A stretch of DNA of 64,000 bases from Posidonia oceanica (GCA_037176725.1 JAZBRS010000020.1:89226001-89290000); one strand, 5' to 3'. Shown: positions 1 through 12,920, counted from the stretch's first letter. Numbers and translations are program-made. Notes: a model not told the origin generated them from the sequence alone.

Positions 1-55
1 AAGGGAGCGAGCAAACTTGACCACGATGGAGCATGTAAGGGCTTGTCCTCAAATT
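1..55 (+). repeat. Half-unit A (55 bp)
   Basis: Type example of the shorter half. Its consensus core reads ATGACCACGAAGGGGCATG, then TAAGGGCTTG, before the shared TCCTCAAATT end. Relative to half B it lacks about 8 bp after GCAAAC and 2 bp near AAGG. In its last 20 bases it carries T at three places where half B has C (CATGT against CACGC, CTTG against CTCG). Confidence 0.93.
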
Positions 56-120
56 AAGGAAGCAAGCAAACAAACAGACAAGACTTCGAGAAGGCACGCA
101 ATGGCGCTCGTCCTCAAATT
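56..120 (+). repeat. Half-unit B (65 bp)
   Basis: Type example of the longer half. After the shared start it has a four-base microrepeat, (AAGC)2 followed by (AAAC)2, then AGACGTGACTTCGAAAAGG, CACGCAAAGG, CGCTCG and the shared end. It carries five of the seven consensus CpG sites. It aligns over most of its length with half A, so the 120-bp unit arose from a dimer of roughly 60-bp ancestors that then diverged. Confidence 0.93.
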
Positions 121-3100
121 AAGGGAGCGAGCAAACTTGACTACGAAAGGGCATGTATGGGCTTGTCGTCAAATTAAGGAAGCAAGCAAACAAACAGACG
201 TGACTTCGAGATGGCTGGCAATGGCACTCGTCAACAAATTATGGTAGCGTGCTAACATGTCCACGAAGTGGCATGTATGGGCTTGTCCTCAAATATAGGA
301 AACACGCATACAAATAGACGTGACTTCGGAAAGGCACGCAATGGCGCTCGTTTTCAAATTACGGAAGCGAGCAAACATGACCACGAAGGGGCATGTATGG
401 GCTTGTTCTCAAATATAGGAAGCATGCAAACAAATTGATGTGACTCCGAAAAGGCATGCAATGGCGCTCGTCCTCAAATTAAGGTAGTGAGCGAACTTGA
501 CCATGAAGAGGCAAGTATGGGCTTGTCCTCATATTAAGGAAGCAAGCAAACCAACAGACGAGACCTCGAAATGGAACACAGATGCATTCGTCTTCAAATT
601 ATGGAAGCAGGCAAACATGACTACGAAAGGGCATGTAACGGCTTGTCCACAAATTAAGGAAGCAAGAAAAAAACAGACGTAACATCGAAAAGGCCCACAA
701 AGGTGCTCGTCCTCGACGCGAGCAAACTTGACCACGAAGGGGCATGTAAGGGCTTGTCCTCAAATTAAGGAAACAAGCAGACAAACTGACGTGACTACGA
801 AAAGACACACAATGGCGGTCGTCCTCAAATTGGGAAGTGAGCAAACACGACCACGAAGGGGCCTACAAGGGCTTGTCCTCAAATTTAGGAAGCAAGCAAA
901 CAAACTGACGTGACTACAAAATGGCATGCGAAGGTGCTCGTCCTCAAATTATGGTAGCGAGCAAACGTGACTACGACGGGGCATGTGTGGGCTCGTCCTC
1001 AAATTAAGGAAGCAAGCTAACAAACAGACGTGATTTCGAAAAGGCACGCAAAGGTGCTCGTCCTCAAATTAAGGATGCGAGCAACCATGACCATGAAGGG
1101 GCATGTAAGGGCTTGTCCACAAATTAAGGAAGCAAGCAAACAAACAGACGTGACTTCGAAAAGACACGTAAAGGCGCCCATCCTCAAATTAAGGAAGTGA
1201 GCAAACATGACCACGAAGGGGCATGTTTGGGCTTGTCCTCAAATTAAGGAAACAAGCAAACAAACAGACGTGACTTCGAAAAGGCACGCAAAGACGCTCG
1301 TCCAAAAATTGAGGAAGCCTGCAAACATGACCACGACGGGGCATGTATGGGCTTGTCTTCAAATTACGGAAGCAAGCAAACAAACAGACGTGAGTTCGAA
1401 AAGGCACGCAATGGCGCTCGTCATCTAATTAAGGAAGCGAGCAAACATGGCCACGACGGGGCATGTAAGGGCTTGTCCTCAAATTAAGGAAGCAAGCAAA
1501 CAAACAGACGTGACGTCGAAAAGGAATGCAAAGGCACTCGTCCACAAATTAAGGAAGCGAGCAAACAAGACAATGATGGGGCATGTAAGGGCTTGTCTTC
1601 AAATTAAGGAAGCAAGCGTACAAACAGACGTGACTGCGAAAAGGCCTGCAATGGCGCACATCCTCAAATTTAGGAAGGGAGCAAACACGTCCACGAAGGG
1701 GCATGTAAGGGTCTTGTCCTCAAATTAAGGAAGCAAGCAAACTAACAGACGTGACTTCAAAAAGCCACGCAAAGGCACTCGTCTTCATATTGAGGAAGCG
1801 AGCGAACATGACCACGAAGGGGCAGGTAAGGGCTTGTCCTCCAAATGATGAAGCAAGCAAACAAACAGACATGACTTCGAAAAGGCACGCAAAGTTGCTC
1901 GTCCTCAAATTAAGGAAGTGAGCAAACTTGACCACGACGGGGCTTGTAAGGGCTTGTCCTCAAATTATGGAAGGAAGCAAACAAACAGACGTGACATCGA
2001 AAAGGCACGCAAAAGCGCTCGTCCTCAAATTAAGGAAGCGAGCAAACATGACCTTGAAGGGGCATATGAGGGCTTGTCCTCAAATTATGGAAGCAAGCAA
2101 ACAAACATACGTGACTTCGAAAAGGGACACGGAGGCGCGCGTCCTCAAATTAAGGAAGCAAGCAAACATGACCACGAAGGGACATGTAAGGGCTAGTCCA
2201 CAATTTAGGGAAGCAAGCAAACAAACAGACGTGACTACGATAAAGCACGCAAAGGTGCTTGTCCACAAATTACGGAAGCGAGCAAACCTGACCATGAAGG
2301 GGCACGTGAGGGCTTGTCCTCAAATTATGGAAGCAAGCAAACAAATAGACGTTACTTCGAAAAGGCACACAAAGGCGTTCGTATTCAAATTAAGGAAGCG
2401 AGCAAACTTGACTACGAAGGGGCATGTAAGGGCTCGTCCTCAAAATATGGAAGCAAGCAGACAAACAGACGTGATTTCTAATAGGCACGCAAAGGCACTC
2501 GTCCTCAAATTAAGGAAGCGAGCAAACATGACCACGATGGGGCATGTCAGGGCATGTACTCAAATTAAGGAACCAAGCAAACAAACAGACGTGACTTCGG
2601 AAAGGCACGCAAATGCACTCGTCGTCAAATTTAGGAAGCGAGCAAACATGACCACGAAGGGGCATGTAAGGGCGTGTCCTCAAATTAAGGAAGCAAGCAA
2701 AGAAACAGACGTAACTTCCAAAAGGCAAGCAAAGGCGCTCGTCCTCAAATTATGGAAGCGAGCAAACTTGACTACGAATGGGCATGTAAGGGCTTGTCCA
2801 AAAATTAAGGAAGCAAGCAAACAAACAAACATGACTTCGAAAAGGCATGAAAGGCGCTCGTCCTCATATTAAGGAAGCGAGCAAACATGACCACGAAGGG
2901 GCATGAAAGGGCGTGTCCTGAAATTACAAAAGCAAGCTAACAAACAGACGTGACTTCGAAATGGCACGCATATGCGCAAATCCTCAAATTATGGAAGCGA
3001 GCTAACATGACCACGAAGGGGCATGTAAGGGCTTGTCCTCAAATAATGGACGCATGCGAACAAATAGACGTGACTTCGAAAAGGCATGCTAAAGCACTCG

Positions 3101-4134
3101 TCCTCAAATTAAGGACGTGAGCAAACATGACCACGAAGGGGCATGTAAGGGCTTGTCCTCAAATTATGGAAGTTAGCAGACAAACGGACATGACTTCGAA
3201 ATGGCACGTAAAAGCGCTCGTCCTCAAATTAAGAATGCGAGCGAACATGACCATGTTGGGGCATATAAGGGCATGTCATAAAATTAAGGAAGTAAGCAAA
3301 CAAAAAGTCGTGACTTCGAAAGGGACACAAAGGCGCTCGTCCTCAAATTGAGGAAGCGAGCAAACATGACCACGAAGGGCTCATCCGTAATTTAAGGAAG
3401 AAAGCAAACAAACGGACGTGACTTCGAAAAAGCACGCGAAGGTCCTCGTCCTCAAATTAAGGATGTGAGCAAACATGGCCACGAAGGGACATGTAAGGGC
3501 TTGTTCTCAAATTAAGGATGCAAGGAAACAAACAGACGTGACTTCGAAAAGGCTCTCATTGGCGCTCGTCCTCAAATTAAGGAAGCAAGCAAACGTGACA
3601 ACGAAGGGGCATGTATGGGCTTGTCCTCAAATTAAGGATGCAAGCAAACAAACAGACGAGATTTCGAAAAGGCACGCAAAGGCGCACGTCCTCAAATTAA
3701 GGAAGCGAGCAAACCAGACCACGACGGGGCATGTAAGGGCATGTCCTCAAATAAAGGATCCAAGCAAACAAACAGACTTGACTTCGAAAAGGCTCGCAAA
3801 GGAGCTCGTCCTGAAATTTAGGAAGCGAGTAAACATGACTACAAAGGGGCATGTAAGGGCTTGTCCTCAAGTTAAGGAAGCAAGTAAACAAACAGACGTG
3901 ACTTCGAAAAGACACGCAAAGGCGCTCATCCTCAAATTATGGAAGCGAGCAAACATGACCACGAAGGGGCATGTCTGGGCTTGTCCTCAAATTAAGGAAA
4001 CAAGCAAATAAACAGACGTGACTTCGAAAAGGCACGCAGAGATGCTCATCCTAAAATTGAGGAAGCGAGTAAACATTACCACGAAGGCGCATGTATGGGC
4101 CTGTCCCCAAATTAAGGATGCAAGCAAACAAACA

Positions 4135-5860
4135 GACGTGACTTCGAAATGGCACGCAAAGGCGCTCGTCCTCAAATTAAGGAAGCGAGCAAATATGACC
4201 TCGAAGGGGCATGTAAGGGCTTGCCCTCAAAATAAGGAAGCAAGCAAACAAACAGACGTGACTACGGAAAGGCACGCAAAGGCGCTCATCCTCAAATTTA
4301 GGAAGCGAGCAAACATGAACATGAAAGGGCATGTAAGTGGCTTGTCCTCAAACTAAGGAAGCAAGCAAACCAACAGACGTGACTTCAAAAAGGAACGCAA
4401 AGGTGCTCGTCCACAAATTAAGGAAGCGAGCAAACATGAGCACGAAGGGGCATGTAAGGGCTTGTCCTCAAATTGAGGAAGCAAGCCAACAAACAGACGT
4501 GACTACGAAAAGGCATGCAAAGGTGCTCGTCCTCAAATTAAGGAAGCGAGTAAACATGACGACTAAGGGCCATGTAAGGGCTTGTCCTCAAATTAAGGAT
4601 GCAAGCAAACAAACAGATGTGACTTCGTAAAGGCACGCAAAGGCGCTCGTCCACAAATTAAGGAGGTGAGCAAACATTACCACGAAGGACATGTAAGGGC
4701 TTGTCCTCAAAATAAGGAAGCAAGCAAACAAACAGACGTGACTTCGAAAAGGCACGCAAAGGCGCTCGTCCTCAAATTAAGGAAGCGAGCAAACATGTCC
4801 ATGAAGGGGCATGTATGGGCATGTCCTCAAAATATGATGCGATCTAACATGACCACGAAAGGGAATGTAACGGCTGGTCTTCAAATTAAGGAAGCACGCA
4901 AAAAAACAGACGTAACATCGAAATGGCACGCAAAGATGTTCGTCCTCGAAGCGAGCAAACTTGACCACGAAAGGGGCACGGAAGCGCTTGTCCTCAAATT
5001 AAGGAAGCAAGGAAACAAAAGTACGTGACTTCGAAAACGCACGCAAAGGCGCTCGTCCTCAAAGTAAGCAAGCGAGCAAACACGACCACGAAGGGGCCTG
5101 CAAGGGCTAGACCTCAAATTAAGGAAGCAAGCAAACTAACAGACGTGACGTCGAAACGGCACGCAAAGGCGCTCGTCCTCAAATTTAGGATGCGAGCAAA
5201 CATGTCCATGAAGGGGCTTGTAAGGGCTTGTCCTCAAATTACGGAAGCAAGCAAACAAACACTTGTGACTTCGTAAAGGCACGCAAAGGCAATCGTCCTC
5301 AAATTAAGGAAGCGAGCAAACATGACCATGAAGGGGCATATAAGGGCATGTCCTTAACTCAAGGAAGCATGCAAACAAACAGACGTGACTTCGGAAAGCC
5401 ACGCGAAGGTGCTCGTCCACAAATTATGGAAGCGAGCCAACATGACCACGAAAGGGCATGTAAGGGCTCGTCCGCAAATTAAGGAACAAGCAAACAAACC
5501 GACGTGACTTCGAAAAGGCACGCAATGGTGCTCGTTCTCAAATTAAGGAAGCGAACAAACATGACCACGATGGGGCATGTAAGGGCTTGTCCTAAAATTA
5601 AGGAAGCAAGCAAACAAACAGACGTGACTTCGAAAAGGCACGCAAAGGCGCTCGTCCTCAAATTGTGGAAGCGAGCGAACATGACCACGAAGGGGCATGT
5701 TAGGGCTTGTCCTCAAAGTAAGGAAGCAAGTAAACAAACAGACGTGACTTCGAGAAGGCACGCAAAGGTGCTCGTCCTCAAATTATGGAAGCGAGCAAAC
5801 AGGACCACGCTAGGGTGTGGAAGTGCTTGTCCTCTATTCAAGGAAGCATGCAAACAAATA
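4135..5860 (+). repeat. ~1.73-kb higher-order repeat, copy 1
   Basis: Matches the following copy at an offset of 1,725-1,726 bp. Shared markers include GACCTCGAAGGGG near 4,196 and 5,923, GTAAGTG near 4,333 and 6,059, an A-A half-unit junction followed by an 8-bp loss, and TTAACTCAAGGAAGC near 5,353 and 7,080. Left of about 4,130 the similarity to the region 1.73 kb downstream stops. The copies differ at many sites, so the duplication is not recent. More diverged relatives lie at about 11.0-15.5 kb and 39.0-41.2 kb. Confidence 0.75.
4779..4947 (+). repeat. Register break: A-A junction plus 8-bp loss (1)
   Basis: Two half-A units follow one another (4,779-4,833 and 4,834-4,887) with no half B between. 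The next half B carries AAAGATGTTCGTCCTC and then loses eight bases (AAATTAAG) at 4,947/4,948. The second A half has the linked variant GGGAATGTAACGGC. The same combination recurs at four other places. Confidence 0.88.
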
Positions 5861-7590
5861 GACGTGACATCAAAATGGCACACAATGGCGCTCGTCCTCA
5901 AATTAACGAAGTGAGCAAACATGACCTCGAAGGGGCATGTATGGGCTTGTCCTCTAATTAAGGAAGCAAGCAAACAAACAGACGTGACTACGAAAAGGCA
6001 CACAAAGGCGCTCATCCTCAAATTTAGGAAGCGAGCAAACATGACCTTGAAGGGGTATGTAAGTGTCTTGTCCACTAATTAAGGAAGCAAGCAAACCAAC
6101 AGACGAGACTTCAAAAAGGCACGCAAAGGCGCTCGTCCTCAAATTGAGGAAGCGAGCAAACATGAGCACGAAGGGGCATGTAAGGGCTTGTCCTGAAATT
6201 GAGGAAGCAAGCCAACAAACAGACGTGACTACGAAAACGCACGCAAAGGTGCTCGTCCTCAAATTAAGGAAGCGAGTAAACATGACGACTAGGGGGCAAG
6301 AAAGGGCTTGTCCTCAAATTAAGGAAGCTAGCAAACAAACAGATGTGACTTCGAAAAGGCACGCAAAGGCGCTCGTCCACAATGTAAGGAGGTGTGCAAA
6401 CATTACCACGAAGGGCATGTAAGGGCTTGTCCTCAAAATACGGAAGCAAGCAAACAAACAGACGTGACTTCGAAAGGCTCGCAAACGCGCTCGTCCTCAA
6501 ATTATGGAAGCGAGCAAACATGACCATGATGGGGCATGTATGGGCTTGTCCTCAAATTATGGATGCGAGCTAACATGACCACGAAGGGGAATGCAACGGC
6601 TTGTCTTCAAATTATGGAAGCACGCAAACAAACAGATGTAACATCGAAATGGCACGCAAAGATGTTCGTCCTCGAAGTGAGCAAACTTGACCACGAAGGG
6701 GCAAGTAAGTGCTTGTCCTCAAATTAAGGAAGCAAGGAAACAAAAATACGTGACTTCGAAAACGCACGCAAAGGCGCACGTCCTCAAATTAAGCAAGCGA
6801 GCAAACACGACCACGAAGTGGCTTGCAAGGGCTAGTCCTCAAATTAAGGAAGCAAGCAAAGTAACAGACGTGACTTCGCAATGGCACGCAAAGGCGCTCG
6901 TCCTCAAATTTAGGATGCGAGCAAACATGTCCATGAAGGGGCTTGTAAAGGCTTGTCCTCAAATTACGGAAGCAAGCAAACAAACATATGTGACTTCGAA
7001 AAGGCATGCAAAGGCACTCGTCCTCAAATTAAGGAAGCAAGCAAACATGACCATGAAGGGGCATATAAGGGCTTGTCCTTAACTCAAGGAAGCATGCAAT
7101 CAAACGAACGTGACTTCGGAAAGCCACGCGAAGGAGCTCATCCACAAATTTTGGAAGCGAGCCAACATGACCACGAACGGGCAAGTAAGGGCTCGTCCGC
7201 GAAATAAGGAACAAGCAAACAAACAGACGTGACTTCGAAAAAGCACGCAATGGCACTCGTTCCCAAATTAAGGAAGCGAGCAAACATGACCACGATGGGG
7301 CATGTAGGGGCTTGTCCTAAAATTAAGGAAGCAAGCAAACAAACAGACGTGACTTCGAAAAGGCACGCAAAGGCCCTCGTCCTCAAATTGAGGAAGCGAG
7401 CGAACTTGACCACGAAGGGGCATGTTAGGGCTTGTCCTCAAAATAAGGAAGCAAGCAAAAAAACAGACGTGACATCGAGAAGGCACGCAAAGGCGCTCGT
7501 CCTCAAATTTTGGAAGCGGGCAAACAAGACCACGATGGGGCATGGAAGTGCTAGTCCTCAAATCAAGGAAGCATGCAAACAAATAGACGT
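5861..7590 (+). repeat. ~1.73-kb higher-order repeat, copy 2
   Basis: Tandem partner of the block just upstream, with the same order of marker variants. It has its own A-A junction at 6,558/6,559 and 8-bp loss at 6,673/6,674. The sequence after about 7.6 kb no longer follows copy 1. Instead it resembles 12.4-12.9, 15.1-15.5 and 40.6-41.0 kb, which suggests that the pair sits inside a longer ancestral block. Confidence 0.72.
6504..6673 (+). repeat. Register break: A-A junction plus 8-bp loss (2)
   Basis: Half A at 6,504-6,558 is followed directly by half A at 6,559-6,613. The linked variants are GGGAATGCAACGGC and, in the next half B, GATGTTCGTCCTC with the eight-base loss at 6,673/6,674. It lies about 1,726 bp from the first example, in the matching place of the tandem copy. 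Confidence 0.88.
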
Positions 7591-10500
7591 GACTTCGAAT
7601 AGGCACGCAAAGGTGCTCGTCCTCAAACTAAGGAAGTGAGTAGACATGACCACGATGGGGCATGTAAGGGCTTATCCTCAAATTATGGAAGAAAGCAAAC
7701 AAACAGACGTGACTTTGAAAGGGCACGCAAATGCCATCGTCCTAAAATTAAGGAGGTGAGCGAACTTGACCAAGAAGGTGCATAAAAGGGCTTGTCCTCA
7801 AATTAAGGGAGCGAGGAAACAAATGTACGTGACTTCGAAATGGGACGCAATGGTGCTCGTCCTCAAATTAACGAAGCGAGCAAACAAGACGACAAAGGGA
7901 CAAGTAAGGGCTTGTCCTCAAATTTAGGAAGCAAGCAAACAAACAGACGTGACGTCGAGAATGCACGCAAAGGCGCTCGTCCACAAATTAAGGAAGCGAG
8001 CAAACATGGCCACGAAGGGGCATGTAAGGGATTGTCCTCAAACTATGGAAGTAAGCAGTCAAACGGACGTGACTACGAAAAGGCACGCAAAAGCGCTCGT
8101 CCTCAAATTAAAGAAGCGAGCGAACATGACCACGAAGGGGTACATGAGGGCTTGTCCCTAAATTAAGGAAGCAAGCAAACAAAAAGACATGACTTCGAAA
8201 AGGGACACAAAGGCGCTCGTCCTCAAATTAAGGAAGTGAGCAAACATGACCATGAAGGGGCATGTACAGGCTTGTCCACAAATTAAGGAAGCAAGCAAAC
8301 AAACAGACGTGGCTTCGAAAAGGCACGCAAAGGCGCTCATCCTCAAATTAAAAAAGCGAGCAAACTGGACCACGATGAGGCATGTATGGGCTTGTCCTCA
8401 AATTAAGGAAGGATGCTAATAAACAGACGTGACTTCGAAAAGGCACGCAAAGCCGCTCGTCCAAAAATTGAGGAAGCGTGCATACATGACCACGAAGGGA
8501 CATGTAAGGGCTTGTCTTCAAAATAAGGAAGCAAGCAAACAAACAGACATGACTTCGAAAAGGTACGCAAAGGCGCTCGTCCTCTAATTAAGGAAGCGAG
8601 CAAACATGTCCACAAAGGGCCATGTAAGGGCTTCTCCTCAAATTAAGGAAGCAAGCAAACAAACAGACGTGACTTCAAAAAGGCACGCAAAGGCAGTCGT
8701 CCTCAAATTAAGGAAGCGAGCAAACATGACCATGAAGGGGCATGTAAGGGCTTGTCCTCAAATTAAGGAAGCAAGCGTACAAACAGACGTCACTACGAAA
8801 AGACCCGCAAAGGCGCTCATCCTCAAATTTAGGATGGGAGCAAACACCACCACGAAGGGGCATGTAAGGCTCTTGTCCTCAAATTAAGGAAGCAAGCAAA
8901 CAAACAGACGTGACTTCAAAAAGGCACGCAAAGGCACTTGTCTTCATATTGAGGAAGTGAGCAAACATGACCACGAAGGCGAATGTATGGACTTGTCCTC
9001 AAAATGATGAAGCAAGCAAACAAACAGACGTGACATCGAAAAGGTACGCAAAGGTGCTCGTCCACAAATTACGGAAGCGAGCAAACTTGATCACGACGGG
9101 GCTTGTATGGGCTTGTCCTCAAATTTTGGAAGCAAGCAAACAAACAGACGTGACATCGAAATGGCACGCAAAGGCGCTCGTCCTTAAATTAATGAAGCGA
9201 GCAAACATGACCATGAAGGGGCTTGTACGGGCTTGTCCTCAAATTTAGGAAGCAAGCAAACAAACAGACGTGACTTCGAAAAGGCACGCAAAGGGGCTCG
9301 TCCCCAATTTAAGGAAGCGAGCAAACATGACCACGAAGGGGCATGTATGGGCTTGTCCTCAATTAAAGGAAGCAGGCTTACAAATAGACGTGACTTCGAA
9401 AAGGCACGCAAAGGTGCTCGTCCTCAAATTAAGAAAGCGAGCAAACATGACCACGAAAGGGAATGTATGGGTTTGACCTCAAATTATGGAAGTAAGCAGA
9501 CATACGGACGAGACTTCGAAAAGGCACGGAAAAGCGCTCGTCCTCAAATTAAGGAAGTGAGCAAACAAGACCATGAAGGGGCACATATGGGCTTGTCCTC
9601 AAATTAAGGAAGCAAGCAAACAAACAGACGTGACTTCGAAAAGGGACACAATGGCGCTCGTCCTCAAATTAAGGAAGCGAGCAAACATGACCACGAAGGG
9701 ACATGTAAGGGCTCGTCCTCAATTTAGGGAAGCAAGCAAACAAACAGACGTGACTTCGATAAAGCACGCAAACGTGCTCATCCACAAATTAAGGATGTGA
9801 GCAAACATGGCCACGAAGGGGCATGTAAGGGCTTGTCCACAAATTAAGGAAGCAAGCAAACAAAGTAACGTGACTTCGAAAAGGCATACAATGGCGCTCG
9901 TCCCCATATTAAGGAAGCGAGCAAACATGACCACGAAGGGGCATGTAAGGGCGTGTCCTCAAATTAAGAAAGCAAGCAAACAAACAGACGTGACTTCGAA
10001 ATGGCACGCAAAGGCGCTAATCCTCAAATTATGGAAGCGAGCTAACAAGACCACAAAGGGCATGTAAGGGCTTGTCGTCGAATAAAGGACGCATGCGAGC
10101 ATATAGACGTGACTTCGAAAAAGCACGCAAAAGTGCTCGTCCTCAAATTAAGGAAGTAAGCAAACATGACCACGAAGGGACACGTATGGGCTAGTCCTCA
10201 AATTATAGAAGAAAGCAGACAAACGGACGTGACTTCGAAAAGGCACGCAAAAACGCTCGTCCTCAAAATAAGGATGCGAGCGAACTTGACCATGAAGGGG
10301 CATATAAGGGCTTGTCCTTAAATTAAGGAAGCAAGCAAACAAACAGACGTGACTTTGAAAAGGGACACAAAGGCGCTCGTCCTCAAATTGAGGAAGCGAG
10401 CAAACATGACCACGAAGGGACATGTAAGGGCTCGTCCACAATTTAAGAAAGCATGCAAACAAACAGACGTGACTTCGATAAAGCACGCATAGGTGCTCAT

Positions 10501-10999
10501 CCTCAAATTAAGGATGTGAGCAAACAAGGCCACGAAGGGGCATGTTAGGGCTTGTCATCAAAGTAAGGATGCAAGCAAACAAACAGACGTGACTTCGAAA
10601 AGGCACTCATTCGCGCTCGTCCTCAAATTAAGGAAACAAGCAAACGTGACTACGAAGGGGCATGTAAGGGCTTGTCCTCAAATTGGGGAAGTTAGCAAGC
10701 AAACAGACGAGATTTCGAAAAGGCACACAAGGGTGCTCGTCCTCAAATTAAGGAAGCGAGCAAACCTGACCACAACGGGGCATGTTAGGGCATGTCCTCA
10801 AATTAAGGATCCAAGCAAACAAACGGACTTGACTTCGAAAAGGCACGCAAATGCGCCCGTCCACAAATTTAGGAAGCGAGCAAACATGACTACGAAGGGG
10901 CACGTAAGGGCGTGTCCTCAAGTTAAGGAAGCAAGCTAACAAACAGACGTGACTTCGGAAAGACACGCAAAGGTGCTCATCCTCAAATTATGGAAGCGA
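7591..10999 (+). repeat. Array segment related to 1.2-4.1 kb at ~7.1-kb offset
   Basis: The TCCAAAAATT variant at 1,301 recurs at 8,460 (offset 7,159). The GGGTCTT-type one-base gain with its preceding variant units recurs at 8,870 as GGCTCTT. GGATCC at 3,756 recurs at 10,807 (offset 7,051). Several neighbouring units between these anchors also share variants in the same order, though with many differences. This is best read as an old higher-order copy of the left part of the window. The first part, 7.6-8.3 kb, is instead related to 12.4-12.9 and 40.6-41.0 kb. Confidence 0.6.
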
Positions 11000-12920
11000 G
11001 CAAACGTGACCACGAAGGGGCACGTTTGGGCTTGTTCACAAATTAAGGAAACAAGCAAACAAACTGATGTGACATCGAAAAGGCACGCAAAGACGCTCGT
11101 CCTAAAAATGAGGAAGCGAGCAAACATGACCATGAAGGTGCATGTAAGAACTTGTCCTCAAATTAAGGAAGCAAGCAAACTATGAGATTACGAAAAGGCA
11201 CGCAAAGACGCTCATCCTCAAATAAAGGAAGCGAGCAAACATGACCATGAAGGGGCTTGTAAGGACATGTCCTCAAATTAAGGAAGCAAGCAAACAAACA
11301 GACGTAACTTCGAAAAGGCACGCAGAGGCGCTCCTCCTCAAATTTAGGAAGCGAGCGAACATGACCACGATGAGGCATGTAAGTGTCATGTCCTCAAATT
11401 AATGAAGCAAGCAAACCAACAGACGTGACTTCAAAATGGCACGCAAGGGCGCTCGTCCTCAAATTGAGGAAGCGAGCGAACATGAGCTCGAAGGGGCATG
11501 TAAGGTCTTGTCCTCAAATTGAGGAAGCAAGCCAACAAACAGACGTGACTACGAAAACGCACGCAACAGCGCTCGTCCTCAAATTAAGCAAGCGAGCAAA
11601 CACGACCACGAAGGGGCCTGCATGGGCTAGTCCTCAAATCAAGGAAGCAAGCTAACTAACAGACGTGACTTCGAAATGGCACGCAAAGGCGCTCGTCCTC
11701 AAATTTAGGATGCGAGCAAACAAGTCCATGAAGGGGCTTGTAAGGGCTTGTCCTCAAATTACGAAAGCAAGCAAACAAACAGATGTGACTTCGAAATGGC
11801 ACGCTAAGGCACTCGTCCTCTAATAAAGGAAGCGAGCAAACATGACCTTGAAGGGGCATATAAGAGCTTGTCCTTAACTCAAGGAAGCATGCAAACAAAC
11901 AGACGTGACTTCGGAAAGCCAGGTGAAGGCCATCGTCCAGAAATTATGGAAGCGAGCCAACATGACCACGAAAGGGCATGTAAGGGCTCGTCTGCAAATT
12001 ATGGAACAAGCAAGCAAACTGACGTTACTTCGAAAAGGCACGCTTTAGCGCTCGTCCTCAAATTAAGGAAGCGAGCAAACATGACCATGATGTGGCATGT
12101 AAGGGCTTGTCCTCAAATTAAGGAAGCAAGCAAACAAACAGACGTGACTTCAAAAAGGCACGCAAAGGCACTCGTCCTCAAATTGAGGAAGCGAGCGAAC
12201 TTGACCACGAAGGGGCATGTTAGGGCTTGTCCTCAAAATAAGGAAGCAAGCAAACAAACAGACGTGACTACGAGAAGGCTCGCAAAGGCGCTCGTCCTCA
12301 AATTTTTGAAGCGGGCAAACATGACCACGATGGGGCATGGAAGTGCTTGTCCTCTAATCAAGGAAGCATGCAAACAAATAGACACGACTTCGAACAGGCA
12401 CGCAACGGTTGTCGTCCTCAAATTAAGGAAGCGAGCAGACATGACCACGAAGGGGCATGTAAGGGCTTATCCTGAAATTAAGGAAGTAAGCAAACAAACA
12501 GACGTGACTTAGAAAAGGCACGCAAATGCAATCATCCTAAACTTAAGGAGGCGAGCAAACTTGACTATGAAGGTGCATATAAGGGCTTGTCCCCAAATTA
12601 ATGGAGCGAGCAAACAAATAGACGTGACTTCGAAATGGGACGCAATGGCGCTCGTCCTCAAATTAATGAAGCGAGCAAACCAGACGACGAAGGGACAAGT
12701 AAGGGCTTGTCCTCAAATTAAGGAAGCAAGCAAACAAACAGACGTGACTTCGAGAATGCAAGCAAAGGCGCTCGTCCTCTAATTAAGGAAGCGAACAAAC
12801 ATAACCACGAAGGGGCTTGTAAGGGTTTGTCCTCAAATTTTGGAAGTAAGCAGACAAACGGACGTGACTTCGAAAAGGCATGCAAAAGCGCTCGTCTTCA
12901 AATTAAGGAAGCGAGCAAAC
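11000..12920 (+). repeat. ~1.92-kb higher-order repeat, copy 1
   Basis: Anchors shared with the next block at an offset of about 1.92 kb are CTAAAAATGAGGAAG (11,101 and 13,017 areas), GTAAGTGTC (11,380 and 13,300 areas) and the units that follow. It belongs to the same family as the 1.73-kb pair at 4.1-7.6 kb, but lacks the A-A junction and the 8-bp loss that those carry. Confidence 0.6.

Larger units (their letters stand above)
1..120 (+). repeat. Representative 120-bp satellite monomer
   Basis: This first unit shows the standard layout: half A at 1-55 and half B at 56-120. In the consensus of the array the unit holds A 45, G 31, C 27 and T 17, with seven CpG sites. The boundary chosen here (before AAGGAAGC) is arbitrary; any rotation would serve. 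Because 120 is divisible by three, reading frames run through from unit to unit unless an indel intervenes. TTAA recurs at both half boundaries in the consensus, and TTCGAA once in half B. Confidence 0.95.
1..4134 (+). repeat. Array segment of diverged monomers (left part)
   Basis: About 34 units without an obvious short higher-order period inside the segment. It carries diagnostic variants also found elsewhere: an 8-bp loss at about 717 (TCCTCGACGCGAGC), a one-base gain giving GGGTCTTGTCC at about 1,709-1,719, CGATAAAGCACGC near 2,237, and GGATCC near 3,756. The order of several of these is repeated about 7.1 kb downstream (8.3-11.2 kb), so this is probably part of an older, decayed higher-order unit. 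The longest stop-free stretch in the window lies here (1,928-2,872), but it is only the satellite's open frame. Confidence 0.8.

Noticed and set aside
1928..2872. 314-codon ORF and other long + strand ORFs (for example 20,557-21,264, 26,958-27,680, 62,625-63,458) as protein-coding genes
   Set aside because: All are runs of the same 40-residue satellite translation. They begin and end at chance start codons, stops or indels. No promoter, non-repeat domain or constraint on codon positions is seen.
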